Shown here piece by piece: positions 33,966-42,675 of a stretch of 64,000 nucleotides of DNA; the stretch's first letter is position 1, and each line of letters opens with the position of its first letter. The notes beneath the pieces are model-generated. The model worked only from the letters and a program-made list of their open reading frames with translations. It searched no databases and was not told the DNA's origin. This stretch comes from JAVDCA01 sp963819385 (GTDB lineage: Bacteria > Pseudomonadota > Alphaproteobacteria > Rhizobiales > Xanthobacteraceae), in NCBI GenBank assembly GCA_963819385.1, contig CAWFVV010000003.1:372001-436000 (forward strand), given 5' to 3'. The position numbers and the translations under genes were made by a program.

Positions 33966-35018
33966 ATGGCATCGCATACGTACGTTTATGCGGGTCTCGC
34001 CGGCTACATCGGCCGTCCCGATCAGCAAGGCAAGGTCGGCGTTTTCCGTCGTGCGGCCGATGGCGGCGACTGGGAGCACGTACTCACGCAGCCCGAGACG
34101 CATACGGTGTGCGTCCATCCCGCCGATCCCGACGTGGTGCTGGCGGGCACCGCTGACGGCGTGTGGCGAAGCCGTGATCGCGGAGCGACGTTTGCGCGGG
34201 CGCGCTTTCCCGACGAGCGCAAGCAGATCTGGTCGTTCCTGGTGGACGCCGCAAACCCGCAGCGCATCTATGCGGGCGGCGCGCCGGTCGATGTCTATCG
34301 CAGCGACGACGCAGGCGAGAGCTGGCGGCGCCTGCCGCGGCCCGAGCTCGCCGTGCGGGCGACCTGTCCGTTCCCGCCCCGCGTGATGCGCATGGCGCAG
34401 CATCCGCGGCGGCCGGAGGAAATCTACGCCGCGCTCGAGGTCAACGGCGTGATCAGGACCACCGACGGCGGCGAGACCTGGCGGGATTGCGGCGACGACC
34501 TGGTCCGCCTCTCCGAGCTGCCGCATCTCAGGAGCAAGATCATCAGCAATACGTTCGCGGAGGGCATGCTGGACGGCCACGCGATTGCGATCAGCCCGGC
34601 CGATCCCGACGCGGTCATTCTCGCGGCCCGCATGGGCCTCTTTCGCAGCGCGGATCAGGGCCGCACCTGGCAGGACATGGAGCTCAAGCGGTTTTCGTCC
34701 GTCACCTATGGACGCGACGTCAAGGTGTCGCCGCAGGACGGCAAGACGATCTATGCGGCCTTGAGCGTGGCGGCGGCGAGCCATGACGGCGGGGTCTACC
34801 GCAGCCAGGACGCCGGCCGCACGTGGCAGCGCTTCGACAAGGTGCAGGTGCACGGCACGATCATGTCGGTCGCGCTGCATCCGCGCGACCCGCGGCAGAT
34901 CTACGTCGGGGCGCGCTACGGTGGCGAGGTGTTCGCCACTCAGGACGGCGGCGAGACTTGGGCCGCGATGCCGCTGCCGGGCCCGGTGAAGGACATCTAT
35001 TCGGTGGCGTGCGGGTAA
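33966..35018 (+). CDS. BNR/Asp-box beta-propeller protein
   Basis: 350 residues with an AGGAGG site 7 bases before the ATG. At least six Asp-box motifs (S-x-D-x-G-x-T-W) are visible: SRDRGATF, SDDAGESW, TTDGGETW, SADQGRTW, SQDAGRTW, TQDGGETW, evenly spaced as in sialidase/VPS10-like propellers. There is no signal peptide and no sialidase Arg triad that I can see, so it is probably a cytoplasmic propeller of non-sialidase function. Relatives are often annotated as glycosyl hydrolases or exo-alpha-sialidases without proof. It stands alone. Confidence 0.8.
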   Translation: MASHTYVYAGLAGYIGRPDQQGKVGVFRRAADGGDWEHVLTQPETHTVCVHPADPDVVLAGTADGVWRSRDRGATFARARFPDERKQIWSFLVDAANPQRIYAGGAPVDVYRSDDAGESWRRLPRPELAVRATCPFPPRVMRMAQHPRRPEEIYAALEVNGVIRTTDGGETWRDCGDDLVRLSELPHLRSKIISNTFAEGMLDGHAIAISPADPDAVILAARMGLFRSADQGRTWQDMELKRFSSVTYGRDVKVSPQDGKTIYAALSVAAASHDGGVYRSQDAGRTWQRFDKVQVHGTIMSVALHPRDPRQIYVGARYGGEVFATQDGGETWAAMPLPGPVKDIYSVACG

Positions 35019-35090
35019 GGCGCGGGCGCGCGCCGCGAAGACGATACCGTGCCCTCTCCAGAACGCCGAACAAATCCACGCTACCAGATC

Positions 35091-35543
35091 ATGCGTCTTC
35101 TAGTTGCCGCCGCACTCGCCCTTCCGATCATCGTCACTGCATCAAGCGCGTCCGCCACGTGTGCGGTCGTCGGGGATTCGATCGCCGTCGATCTGCGCGG
35201 CTTCTTTCGCGAATGCCGCATCGACGCGAAGATCGGCATCGGCACGAAGGCGATCGCCGCGCGGATGTCGGGCCGCGCCGACGTGATCGTCGTATCGGCC
35301 GGCAGCAACGACTATCTCACGCCGGGCCTGCTCCCCCGCCTGCAGGCGTTGCGGTCCCGCGCCGGCTCCGCCCGCGTCATCTGGATCCAGCCGGCGCCGC
35401 GGATCGCGGCCACCGCGGTCGAGACCGTCGCCCACGCGCACGGCGATGCGGTGGTGCCGTTCGCGGTCTCGCGCACTGATCGCGAGCACCTTCATCCCCA
35501 GTCCAACCGGGCGCTCGCCGCCGACATCCGCCGGCATTTCTAG
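35091..35543 (+). CDS. Secreted SGNH/GDSL-like hydrolase
   Basis: 150 residues. The ATG at 35091 begins a signal peptide (LLVAAALALPIIVTASSASA). SGNH blocks are visible: VVGDSIAVDL (nucleophile Ser), VVSAGSNDYL (block III with Asn), and DREHLHP (the Asp-His pair) near the end. It would be a small periplasmic esterase or acetylesterase. The oxyanion glycine of block II appears as GIGTKAIAAR. The stop codon runs straight into a REP-like repeat. Confidence 0.78.
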   Translation: MRLLVAAALALPIIVTASSASATCAVVGDSIAVDLRGFFRECRIDAKIGIGTKAIAARMSGRADVIVVSAGSNDYLTPGLLPRLQALRSRAGSARVIWIQPAPRIAATAVETVAHAHGDAVVPFAVSRTDREHLHPQSNRALAADIRRHF

Positions 35544-35591
35544 AGCATGATCCCGAAAAGTGGGTACCGGTTTTCGGAAAAGATCATGCTC
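35543..35591 (+). repeat. REP-like repeat, family D, copy 1
   Basis: GAGCATGATCCCGAAAAG to AAAAGATCATGCTC, a near-perfect palindrome. Its first base is the last base of the SGNH hydrolase stop codon. A longer copy follows at 35601. Confidence 0.85.
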
Positions 35592-35600
35592 AAGTAATCC

Positions 35601-35670
35601 CATGATCCCGAAAAGGCCTGCCCCGGACCTGATCCGGGGTGGGTACCGGCTTTCGGAAAAGATCATGCTC
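35601..35670 (+). repeat. REP-like repeat, family D, copy 2 (with extra centre)
   Basis: Begins CATGATCCCGAAAAG and ends GAAAAGATCATGCTC like copy 1, but has an inserted palindromic centre (CCCCGGACCTGATCCGGGG). A diverged third copy is at 43492-43562. Confidence 0.85.
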
Positions 35671-35687
35671 AAACAATAGTCTCCGCC

Positions 35688-36422
35688 TCACCCGGCACTC
35701 CTCAATGCCTCCCATAACAGCGACAGGCCCGAGCAGAGCAGCACACCGTCCAGCACGCGCTGGAACGCGTGGATGCTCATGCGCTGGACCACCGTCTTGC
35801 CGATGAAGGTGCCCGAGATGACCGCGGCGCCGATCAGCAGGCCGCGGATGATCGACGGCAGCGGCAATGCGCCGAACTCGCGGAATGTCGCGACCTTGGT
35901 CACGAACAGCGTCAGCGAGGTCGCGGCCTCGGTGGACAGGAAGGCGCCCTTGGTGAGGCCATAGGCCGTGAAGGCCGGGACACTCAGCGGCCCGGTCGAG
36001 ATCACGATGCCGGTGAGGAAGCCGATGAGTGCGCCCGCGACCGCAAGTTGCCAAAGGCTCATGCTCAGCTTGCGCGCGGCGAGCCAATGCCGCGTCGGGA
36101 TCATCAGCAGGAAGAACGCGCCGAGCGCCGCGTCCACCCATGCGGACGGCAGCACCAGCAGCGTGCGGGCGCCGAGCGCGGCGGCCGGAATACCGGGAAT
36201 TGCGTAGGCCGCGAAGGCGCGCCAATCGATCTCGCGCCACCACGACACCACCTTGCCGACGTTCGCCAACAGCCCGGCGATCGCCATGATCGGCACCGCC
36301 TGCTTGGGGCCGAACTGGTAGACCAGCAGCGGCAGCAGGATGATCGACGAGCCGGTGCCGATGATCCCGCTCAGCGCCCCGGCGCACAGCGCCGCAGCCA
36401 GGATGAACGCATAGGGGAGCAT
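35688..36422 (-). CDS. TauE/SafE-family membrane transporter
   Basis: 244 residues, about 8 membrane helices, the normal length for this family of anion (sulfonate, sulfite or related) exporters. Opening helix MLPYAFILAAALCAGALSGI with the conserved G-x-G-G/S-like motif IGTGSSIILLPLLVYQFGPK, repeated in the second half as VISTGPLSVPAFTAYGLTK. This internal duplication is a family hallmark. Substrate unknown. The regulator remnant upstream on the same strand ends just before its start. Its first 17 codons recur as a fragment at about 37767-37820. Confidence 0.88.
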   Translation of the reverse strand: MLPYAFILAAALCAGALSGIIGTGSSIILLPLLVYQFGPKQAVPIMAIAGLLANVGKVVSWWREIDWRAFAAYAIPGIPAAALGARTLLVLPSAWVDAALGAFFLLMIPTRHWLAARKLSMSLWQLAVAGALIGFLTGIVISTGPLSVPAFTAYGLTKGAFLSTEAATSLTLFVTKVATFREFGALPLPSIIRGLLIGAAVISGTFIGKTVVQRMSIHAFQRVLDGVLLCSGLSLLWEALRSAG

Positions 36423-36435
36423 GGAGCGGCGGCCT

Positions 36436-36769
36436 CTCGTTTACAATTCCATAGCATTTTCCGCCCCGCCGCTGCGGCCTCGCTCCCGGGCGCGAGGTGA
36501 ACGTTGCCGATGAAGCGCAGCCCTTTGCGCGCGATGGCGCGGATCAGCTTTTGCTCGGCGCCGCTGTCGCCGATGGGCGCGTTGAGCGGGTTGCGAGCGT
36601 CGAGTCCGACGCGAGGCGATGAGGTCGTCCCGGCTGACCACGCGGTCGCGGTTCTCGATGAGATAGACCAGTAGATCGAACACCTGCGGTTCGACGGAAA
36701 CCGCCTCGCGGCCGCGGACGAGCTCCGTCGCGCCGGATCAAGCCTCTGATCAGCAAAGAGAAATTGCAT
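36436..36769 (-). pseudogene. Degraded OmpR/CadC-type winged-helix regulator
   Basis: Pieces in different frames match the N-terminal DNA-binding domain of CadC-like adenylate-cyclase regulators: MQFLFADQRLDPARR, then ELVRGREAVSVEPQVFDLLV and YLIENRDRVVSRDDLIAS, then SDSTLATR, then IGDSGAEQKLIRAIARKGLR and FIGNVHLAPGSE. At least three indels separate them, and the block between IAS and SDSTL is missing. The effector part is absent. This is a true relic, not a single sequencing error. Confidence 0.75.
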
Positions 36770-37043
36770 GTTTGTCGTCAGACGCCCTTCGATCTATCGC
36801 GGCTTTATCATCGCGTTCTGGTCTATGCCCGCCGTGACGATCGGACGCCTCCTGTTCGCCGCGGCGACCACGGCCTATATCTTAATCGGCATCGCGCTGG
36901 ACGAGCGCGACCTTGTCGACTTGTTCGGGGACGATTACCGCCGCTATCGCGCGCGTGCCTCGATGCTGTTCCCCTGGCGCAAGTCGGCCTGGCGCGGCCT
37001 GCGCGCAACGCATGTTCCGGCGAAAGCCTGCCCCCGCGCTTGA
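36768..37043 (+). pseudogene. C-terminal fragment of a methanethiol S-methyltransferase (MddA)-like protein
   Basis: The 91 codons from ATG 36768 give FVVRRPSIYRGFIIAFWSMP, TVGRLLFAAATTAYILIGIA (with slight variation) and LFGDDYRRYRARASMLFPW, which match the last ~75 residues of NnrU/isoprenylcysteine-methyltransferase-like MddA proteins: SAM-binding His region and the final helix. The first ~170 residues are missing. It abuts the opposite-strand regulator relic (they share two bases at 36768-36769), so a rearrangement created both broken ends. Confidence 0.65.
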
Positions 37044-37081
37044 TGCAGGGTGGACGCCGGTTCGCCGATAAGAACATGCGC
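37012..37081 (+). repeat. REP-like repeat, family E, copy 2
   Basis: Starts at CATGTTCCGGCG and runs to GATAAGAACATGCGC. In inverse orientation it matches 26779-26827 (TTATCGGCGAACCGGCGTCC in both) with an additional ~24-base centre. It overlaps the end of the MddA-like fragment frame. Confidence 0.65.
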
Positions 37082-37224
37082 CGAACACAATGAACGGACG
37101 CCGGCCGCTCTTGTCGCCGGGCGTATTCCCCGAGCCAAGCATGCGGCGCCTTCCTCGGGTCCGCTTCCTCGCCGCAACCAGCCGGCCCGCTTGCGTGCCG
37201 CGCAAATCCAACGGGAGGATATCA

Positions 37225-37647
37225 ATGGCCTATCTTGGACACTGCTTCTGCGGTGCGATCGAGCTCGAAGTCACCGGCGCACCCGTCGCCATGGGCTACT
37301 GCCATTGCGCGTCGTGCCGCTCGTGGTCGGCTGGTCCCGTCAATGCATTCACGCTGTGGAAGCCGGAGGATGTTCGCGTCGCCAAGGGCGCCGAGCACCT
37401 CGCGACCTTCGAAAAGACCAGCCTCAGCCAGCGGCGCTATTGCGCCAAATGCGGCGGTCACCTGATGACGGCGCATCCGCCGCTCGGCCTCATCGATGTC
37501 TACGCTGCGACTATCCCGGATCTTCCCTTCAAGCCCGGCGTCCACGTCAACTACGCCGAGACGGTGCTGCCCATGCGCGACGGATTACCGAAGCTCAAGG
37601 ACTTTCCAGCCGAGTTCGGCGGTTCGGGGGTGGCCGTCGCCGAATGA
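37225..37647 (+). CDS. GFA/CENP-V family zinc protein
   Basis: 140 residues; the ATG at 37225 follows GGGAGG. It has the cysteine set of the GFA (glutathione-dependent formaldehyde-activating) fold: HCFCGAIELEV, GYCHCASCRSWSAGP and RYCAKCGGHLMTAHP, binding one or two zinc ions. The canonical enzyme helps S-hydroxymethylglutathione formation, but most family members are of unknown role. C1 chemistry occurs elsewhere in the window, but this gene is 14 kb from that island, so a link is not claimed. Confidence 0.87.
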   Translation: MAYLGHCFCGAIELEVTGAPVAMGYCHCASCRSWSAGPVNAFTLWKPEDVRVAKGAEHLATFEKTSLSQRRYCAKCGGHLMTAHPPLGLIDVYAATIPDLPFKPGVHVNYAETVLPMRDGLPKLKDFPAEFGGSGVAVAE

Positions 37648-37660
37648 CAGCGGTTAAGGC

Positions 37661-37766
37661 GTAGGGTGGGCAAAGGCGCGTGGCAGCGCCTCACCGCGTG
37701 GGCAAAATCGCCGACGCGCCTTTGCCCACGTGGTGAGATTCGCCACGGCGATTTTGCCCACCCTAC
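37661..37766 (+). repeat. REP-like palindrome, family A, copy 2
   Basis: Bounded by GTAGGGTGGGCAAAG and TTTTGCCCACCCTAC, with an inner hairpin. It begins 14 bases after the GFA-family stop codon. Confidence 0.85.
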
Positions 37767-37900
37767 CGGCTCAGCCCCCCGGCGCACAGCGCCGCAACCA
37801 GGATGAACGCATAAGTAAGCATGCGCGCCGTGTAGCTCCGATCGCAACTCGCTGGCGTCTACAGTGGCTCCATAGCACCTTTCGGTGCCGCTGCGGGCCA
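37767..37900 (-). pseudogene. Duplicated fragment of tauE 5' end and its upstream region
   Basis: Minus-strand codons from 37818 give MLTYAFILVAALCAGGLS, nearly identical to the first residues of the transporter at 36422 (MLPYAFILAAALCAGALS). The bases upstream (for example CTCCATAGCA ... GCCGCTGCGG) also resemble those at 36440-36480. Only about 130 bases are duplicated; no gene is rebuilt. Confidence 0.65.
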
Positions 37901-38040
37901 AGGCGTCCGCGCCCTGCATTGCGAAGCGCGAATAAACCATCTGCGTGAATTGCGTGACTCGGCGCGCCCGCACCGCGGCGATCGCCCTATACTGGCGCGC
38001 GCGGTCCGCGCCCCGAGACCGGTGCGACAGGGAGGAATCC

Positions 38041-39363
38041 ATGCGTTTCCACGCCATCTTTGCGGCCGCGCTCGGTGCGCTGGCCGCCGCGCTGACGAGC
38101 GCGCCGGCCGGCGCCCAGGGCGTCGGCAAGTATCTCGCGCCGCGCGACCAGATCGTCGCCATCCGCGCCGGCAAGCTGTTCGACGCCAACAGCGGCAACC
38201 TGCTCGACAATCAGGTGATCATCATCCGCGGCGACCGCATCACCGAGGTCGGCGCCGGCGTCACCATTCCGGTCAATGCCACCATCATCGATCTTTCCGG
38301 CGCGACCGTGCTGCCCGGCATGATCGACGCGCATGTGCACGTAAACACCGGCGGCCTCACCATGGCGCAGCGCACGTTGCGTGCGCTTGCCAATGCGCAG
38401 ATCGATCTCGCGGCCGGCTTCACGACGGTGCTCGACATGGACTCGCGCGGCAGCTTCTACACGGTGGACCTGCGCGACGCGATCAATGCCGGTAACGTGC
38501 AGGGGCCGCGCATGCAGGTGGTCGGCCAGTCGCTCAACCCGCGCGCCACCAACTATTATCCGGATGCGCAATCGGTGCGCATGTACGAAGGTTACGCCGA
38601 AAGCAAGAACATCAACGGCCCGTGGCTCGCGCGCGCCGCCGTGCGCGAGGCGAAGCTGCACGGCGTCGACTACATCAAGATCTATACGACGCAGGATTTC
38701 GCCGGCACCATGCACATGTGGCGGCCGAACGCGACGCTGGTGAACAGTCCGTCGCTCACGCTAGAGGAAATCGAGGCGATCGTCGACGAGTCGCACCGGC
38801 TCGGGCTCAAGGTCGCGTGCCACACCTATGGCGGCGAGGGTATGCGCAGCTGCCTCACCGCCGGCGTCGATGCGCCCAACCACCTGCTCGAGCTCGACGA
38901 TGAGGGCGTCAAGGTCCTGCTGGAGAAGAAGCTGCCCTACGTGCCGACCGTGGACGACCTGATCGCGCTGGAGAAGGGCGACCTCGCGGCGACCGGCGGG
39001 CGCAACTCGCGCATGAAGCTCCTCGAGCATGCGGTGCGCCTTGCGGCCGCCGCCAACGTGCCGATCGTGTTCGGCAGCGGCGCCACCTCCGAGGCGATCC
39101 CGCACGGCACCCAGGCCAATCAGTTCGCGATCTATGCGAACTGGGGCATGGGCGCGGTGCGGGCGCTGCAGACCGCGTACCTGCCCGCCGCCCGCATGCT
39201 CAACTACGACATGGAGAACCACATCGGCTCGATCGACCGCGGCAAGTATGCCGACATCATCGCGGTCACCGGCAACCCGACGGTCGACGTCTCCGAGATG
39301 CAGCACGTCAAGTTCGTGATGAAGGGTGGTGTCGTCATCCGCAACGATCTCGCGCCGCACTGA
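38041..39363 (+). CDS. Secreted amidohydrolase-family protein
   Basis: 440 residues, start at 38041 after GGGAGGAA. Signal peptide (AIFAAALGALAAALTSAPAG) places it in the periplasm. Metal-dependent amidohydrolase blocks: LPGMIDAHVHVNTGG (HxH), VDYIKIYTTQDF (carboxylated Lys position), VACHTYGGEGMRSCLTAG (metal His) and the closing LDHxGSI-type segment ENHIGSIDRGKYADIIAV. The family includes Xaa-Pro/imidazolone-type hydrolases; substrate unknown. It converges on the TRAP transporter genes, with a REP-like repeat between. Confidence 0.88.
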   Translation: MRFHAIFAAALGALAAALTSAPAGAQGVGKYLAPRDQIVAIRAGKLFDANSGNLLDNQVIIIRGDRITEVGAGVTIPVNATIIDLSGATVLPGMIDAHVHVNTGGLTMAQRTLRALANAQIDLAAGFTTVLDMDSRGSFYTVDLRDAINAGNVQGPRMQVVGQSLNPRATNYYPDAQSVRMYEGYAESKNINGPWLARAAVREAKLHGVDYIKIYTTQDFAGTMHMWRPNATLVNSPSLTLEEIEAIVDESHRLGLKVACHTYGGEGMRSCLTAGVDAPNHLLELDDEGVKVLLEKKLPYVPTVDDLIALEKGDLAATGGRNSRMKLLEHAVRLAAAANVPIVFGSGATSEAIPHGTQANQFAIYANWGMGAVRALQTAYLPAARMLNYDMENHIGSIDRGKYADIIAVTGNPTVDVSEMQHVKFVMKGGVVIRNDLAPH

Positions 39364-39371
39364 GTCAAGTC

Positions 39372-39519
39372 GTAGGGTGGGCAAAGGTGGCCGAAGCGCT
39401 TGCATCTTTGTAGGGCGTCGGACCCGCCGTGCCCACGTTGATGCGCTTCACGGCGTGGGCACGGCGGGTCGGACAGCGTGCCGTGAACGAGGTGCCACGG
39501 CCGCCTTTGCCCACCCTAC
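39372..39519 (+). repeat. REP-like palindrome, family A, copy 3
   Basis: Bounded by GTAGGGTGGGCAAAG and CTTTGCCCACCCTAC, 148 bases, with several nested hairpins. Its last bases supply the stop codon of the convergent TRAP permease gene (39516-39518). Confidence 0.85.
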
Positions 39520-40793
39520 TGTCCCACGAGCACCATCGAGATCGCGGGCACGTAGGTGATCAGCAGCAGCGTCGCGAAATTGATCAGCACGAACGGCATC
39601 ACGCCGCGATAGACCTGTCCGATGCCGACATCGAAGATCGCGTGCGAGGCGAACAAATTCAAGCCGAACGGCGGCGTGTAGAGCCCGATGCTCAGGTTCA
39701 CCGCCATGATGATGCCGAAGTGGATCGGGTTGACGCCTGCCGCGGTCACGATCGGCAGCAGCAGCGGCGTGAGGATCAGGATCGCGGCCGGCGGCTCGAG
39801 GAAGCTGCCGGCGATGAGGAGCCCGACATTGATGAGCAGCAGGGTCTCCCACGGCCGCATGTGCATCGCCTCGATGCCGCTCACGATGTGCTGCGGGATG
39901 CCGCTGGTGGTGAGCAGCCAAGAGTAGATGCCGGCCGCCGCCACGATGATCAGGATCTGCGAGATCAGGAACGCGGCGTTGACCACGACGCGCCAGAGAT
40001 CGCGGATGGTGAGCTCGCGATAGATCACCGTGGTGACGAACAGCGAGTAGATCACCGCGACGCCGGCGGCCTCCGTCGGCGTGAACACGCCGCCATAGAT
40101 GCCGCCGAAGATCACCACGATGGTGCCGATCGCCCAGCCGGCTTCCTTGGTGGTCTCCCAGATGTTGGCCCAGCGGGCGCGCGAGACCAGCGGCACCATT
40201 TTGATGCGCGAATAGGCGAAGACGTAGGCGGCGCCGACGACGCCGATCAGGAGGCTCGGCAGGATGCCGGCGGTGAACAGGAGCAGCGCCGACTGCTGCG
40301 CCGTCATCGAGTAGAGGATCATCGAGATCGACGGCGGGATGATCACCGCGACCGCGCCCGAGGAGGCGAGCAGCCCGACGCTGAAGCGTTCGTTGTAGCC
40401 GTTGCTCTTGAGCGACGGATAGAGCAGGCGGCCGACCGCCACCACGGTACCGACCGAGGTGTGCGCCATCGCGCCGAACAATTCCGACGACGCGACCGTG
40501 GTGAGCGCGAGCGAGCCGCGGATGCCGCCGATGATCGACACCACCCAGGCGACCACGCGCCGCGCGATGCCGCCCTGCGCCATGATCTCGCCGGCGAGCA
40601 CGAAATAGGGCACCGCGAGCAGCGGGAAATTGTCGAGGCTGCCGAACATGTAGGTCGGGATCGCGGTGGTCGGCACATCGCCGGCGACGAACACGATCGC
40701 GGCCAGCGAGGTGAGCACCAGCACCGTGAAGATCGGAAAGCCCGCCATCATCAGCAGGACGGGCAGGCCGAAATAGATGAAATAAGCGGCCAT
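39516..40793 (-). CDS. TRAP transporter large permease (DctM-like)
   Basis: 425 residues, about 12 membrane helices. Typical DctM features: FPLLAVPYFVLAGEIMAQGG, PPSISMILYSMTAQQSALLL, GVFTPTEAAGVAVIYSLFV and GSFLEPPAAILILTPLLLPI. It forms the Na+-driven channel of a tripartite transporter with the small subunit and binding protein upstream on the same strand; order P-Q-M in transcription. Its stop codon lies inside REP-like repeat family A. Confidence 0.93.
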   Translation of the reverse strand: MAAYFIYFGLPVLLMMAGFPIFTVLVLTSLAAIVFVAGDVPTTAIPTYMFGSLDNFPLLAVPYFVLAGEIMAQGGIARRVVAWVVSIIGGIRGSLALTTVASSELFGAMAHTSVGTVVAVGRLLYPSLKSNGYNERFSVGLLASSGAVAVIIPPSISMILYSMTAQQSALLLFTAGILPSLLIGVVGAAYVFAYSRIKMVPLVSRARWANIWETTKEAGWAIGTIVVIFGGIYGGVFTPTEAAGVAVIYSLFVTTVIYRELTIRDLWRVVVNAAFLISQILIIVAAAGIYSWLLTTSGIPQHIVSGIEAMHMRPWETLLLINVGLLIAGSFLEPPAAILILTPLLLPIVTAAGVNPIHFGIIMAVNLSIGLYTPPFGLNLFASHAIFDVGIGQVYRGVMPFVLINFATLLLITYVPAISMVLVGQ

Positions 40794-40813
40794 GGGGTCC
40801 GGGGCTTGGGTGC

Positions 40814-41326
40814 TCAGTGCTCCGATCGGCTCGCGATCGGATCGGCGGGCGCGACGCCGCGCACCAGCAGGCGGATCGCGATCAGGAACGCCATGATCAG
40901 GAACCCGATCGGCATCATGCCCTGCGGCAAAACCAGCGGAATGTTGGCGGCCTGGCTGCGCTCATCGAGTTCGGCGAGCATCGAGACCACCGGCCAGGAG
41001 AGCGCCGCGAGAACGAGGCATGTCGCCACCACGACGAGCTCGCACACGGTCTCGACGATCGCGCGCGGCCGCGGCGGCAGCAGCGACACGAACGCGTCCA
41101 TGCGGATCTGCCGTCCCGACCAGCCGACCAGCCCGCAGTTGAGAAAAACGCAGGCGATCATGAGGAAGAGCATCACCTCTTCGGCCCACGGGATCGACAC
41201 CGAGAGGAAGTAGCGTCCGATGATGTTGGCGAAATTGACCGCCACGCTGCCGACGAGCAGCACGCCCGACGCGATGCGGATGACATGCATCACGCCCTGT
41301 GCGCCGCGTTCGAGCTGGGGGATCAT
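40814..41326 (-). CDS. TRAP transporter small permease (DctQ-like)
   Basis: 170 residues with four membrane helices (GVLLVGSVAVNFANIIGRYF, WAEEVMLFLMIACVFLNCGL, CELVVVATCLVLAALSWPVV, MIPIGFLIMAFLIAIRLL-like end). The WAEE motif in helix 2 is the DctQ signature. Located 20 bases before dctM, so translationally linked. Confidence 0.9.
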   Translation of the reverse strand: MIPQLERGAQGVMHVIRIASGVLLVGSVAVNFANIIGRYFLSVSIPWAEEVMLFLMIACVFLNCGLVGWSGRQIRMDAFVSLLPPRPRAIVETVCELVVVATCLVLAALSWPVVSMLAELDERSQAANIPLVLPQGMMPIGFLIMAFLIAIRLLVRGVAPADPIASRSEH

Positions 41327-41363
41327 GTGTTCTACCCTTCACCCTCTCTCAAAATCCACCGCC

Positions 41364-41478
41364 GTCATCGTCCGCGAAAGCGGACGATCCAGTACGCCGC
41401 AGCGGATCCCATAGGGCATTGCCGACGTTCCATCCGCCGCTTGCGAGTACTGGATTGCCCGCTTTCGCGGGCAATGAC
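41364..41478 (+). repeat. REP-like palindrome, family F
   Basis: Opens GTCATCGTCCGCGAAAGCGG and closes CCGCTTTCGCGGGCAATGAC; inner arms TCCAGTACGCC and GAGTACTGGA also pair. It lies between the TRAP binding-protein and small-permease genes, where it may lower downstream expression. Confidence 0.75.
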
Positions 41479-41523
41479 GTGGTGAAGCGGCGGGAGCGAA
41501 CGCGAGCGCCGCGTTCATCGCGC

Positions 41524-42540
41524 TCAGTGCTTCGCCGCCGCGGCGCGCACCTTGAGCAGCAGCTCGTGCATCGCCGGCTGGTCCTTGGTGACCTCGTCGC
41601 CGACGCTGTCGAGCAGCGCCTTCATCTTGGGATAATCCTCGGCCGGCAGCGTGTGCACGGTGCCGCCGAGCTTGACCCAGTCTTCGGCGAGCTTCTTGGT
41701 GAAGTCCACTTCCCAGGCCTGCACCTGCGGCTGCACTTCCTGGCCGGTGTCGATCACGATCTTGCGCAGGTCGGGCGGCAGCTTGTCGAGCCACGCCTGG
41801 CTCACCACCGCGAGCGACACCAGGAACGTGTCGTTGGTGACCGTGATGGTCTTGACCAGGTTGTTCATCTTGAAGCCGACGAACACCGAAAGCCCGCTGA
41901 TCGTGCCGTCGATCGTGCCCTGGCTCAGGCCCGGCATCACCTCGGAGAGCGGCATCGCGATGCCGGTGGCGCCGAGCCGGCTCATCTTGGCGCGCTCGAG
42001 CGCGGTGCCGTTGATGCGCAGCTTCTTGCCCTTGAAGTCGTCGAGCCGCAGGATCGCGTTCTTCGCCGCATAGGCCGCGGTGCCCAGGTTGAGCGTCGCG
42101 ATGCCGACCAGGCGCTTCGGCGCCGCCATGCCGAGGATGATCTTCTGGATGTCCGGCTCGTAAATCGTCGCCGCGACGTTCGCGTCGTCGCGAAACAGCA
42201 TCGGCGCGCTGAACACGCCGTAGCGTGGATCGAGCCCGACGTAGAAATCGACCGGCCCGATATAGCCCTGGATGCTGCCGAGCTGCACGCCCTCGATCTC
42301 GCGCGGGATCGGTCCGAGCTGGCTCGCCGGATAGATCTGCACCTCGATGCGCCCGTTGGTCGCCTTCTCGAGCGCCTCCTTGTACGTCTTGATGAACTGG
42401 TGCTGCGTTTCGTTGATCGTCGCGGTGCCGAACTTCATCACGAATTCGGCGGCTGCGGTCGGGCCGGCAGACAGGCCGGCGGCGGCGAGCGCCACGGCCG
42501 ACAGCAACGTGCGCCATGGCGCACTGCGCGTCTTGATCAT
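41524..42540 (-). CDS. TRAP transporter substrate-binding protein (DctP-like)
   Basis: 338 residues. ATG 42540 follows AAGGGGGGAAG; a GTG one codon earlier is possible. Signal peptide LLSAVALAAAGLSAGPTAAA. DctP features: TINETQHQFIKTYKEALEKA, GRIEVQIYPASQLGPIPREI and the ligand Arg/anchor region RINGTALERAKMSRLGATGI. The usual ligand is a small carboxylate. It is the first gene of the P-Q-M operon; a REP-like palindrome separates it from dctQ. Confidence 0.92.
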   Translation of the reverse strand: MIKTRSAPWRTLLSAVALAAAGLSAGPTAAAEFVMKFGTATINETQHQFIKTYKEALEKATNGRIEVQIYPASQLGPIPREIEGVQLGSIQGYIGPVDFYVGLDPRYGVFSAPMLFRDDANVAATIYEPDIQKIILGMAAPKRLVGIATLNLGTAAYAAKNAILRLDDFKGKKLRINGTALERAKMSRLGATGIAMPLSEVMPGLSQGTIDGTISGLSVFVGFKMNNLVKTITVTNDTFLVSLAVVSQAWLDKLPPDLRKIVIDTGQEVQPQVQAWEVDFTKKLAEDWVKLGGTVHTLPAEDYPKMKALLDSVGDEVTKDQPAMHELLLKVRAAAAKH

Positions 42541-42675
42541 CACTTCCCCCCTTAGGGCTTCTTGTTTGGCGCGTGATCCTAGGTGGGCGAACGCTCGCGC
42601 TCAAGCTCCATCGGGTCGCACCGGCGGCGACGCGGATTGCGGCCGGGCCGCCGGTCTGACGGGCTTGCGACAGCC

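Noticed and set aside
39429..41213. 594-codon plus-strand open frame across the TRAP permeases
   Set aside because: Product is Arg/Asp/His-rich low-complexity; the minus strand encodes clear DctM and DctQ membrane proteins.
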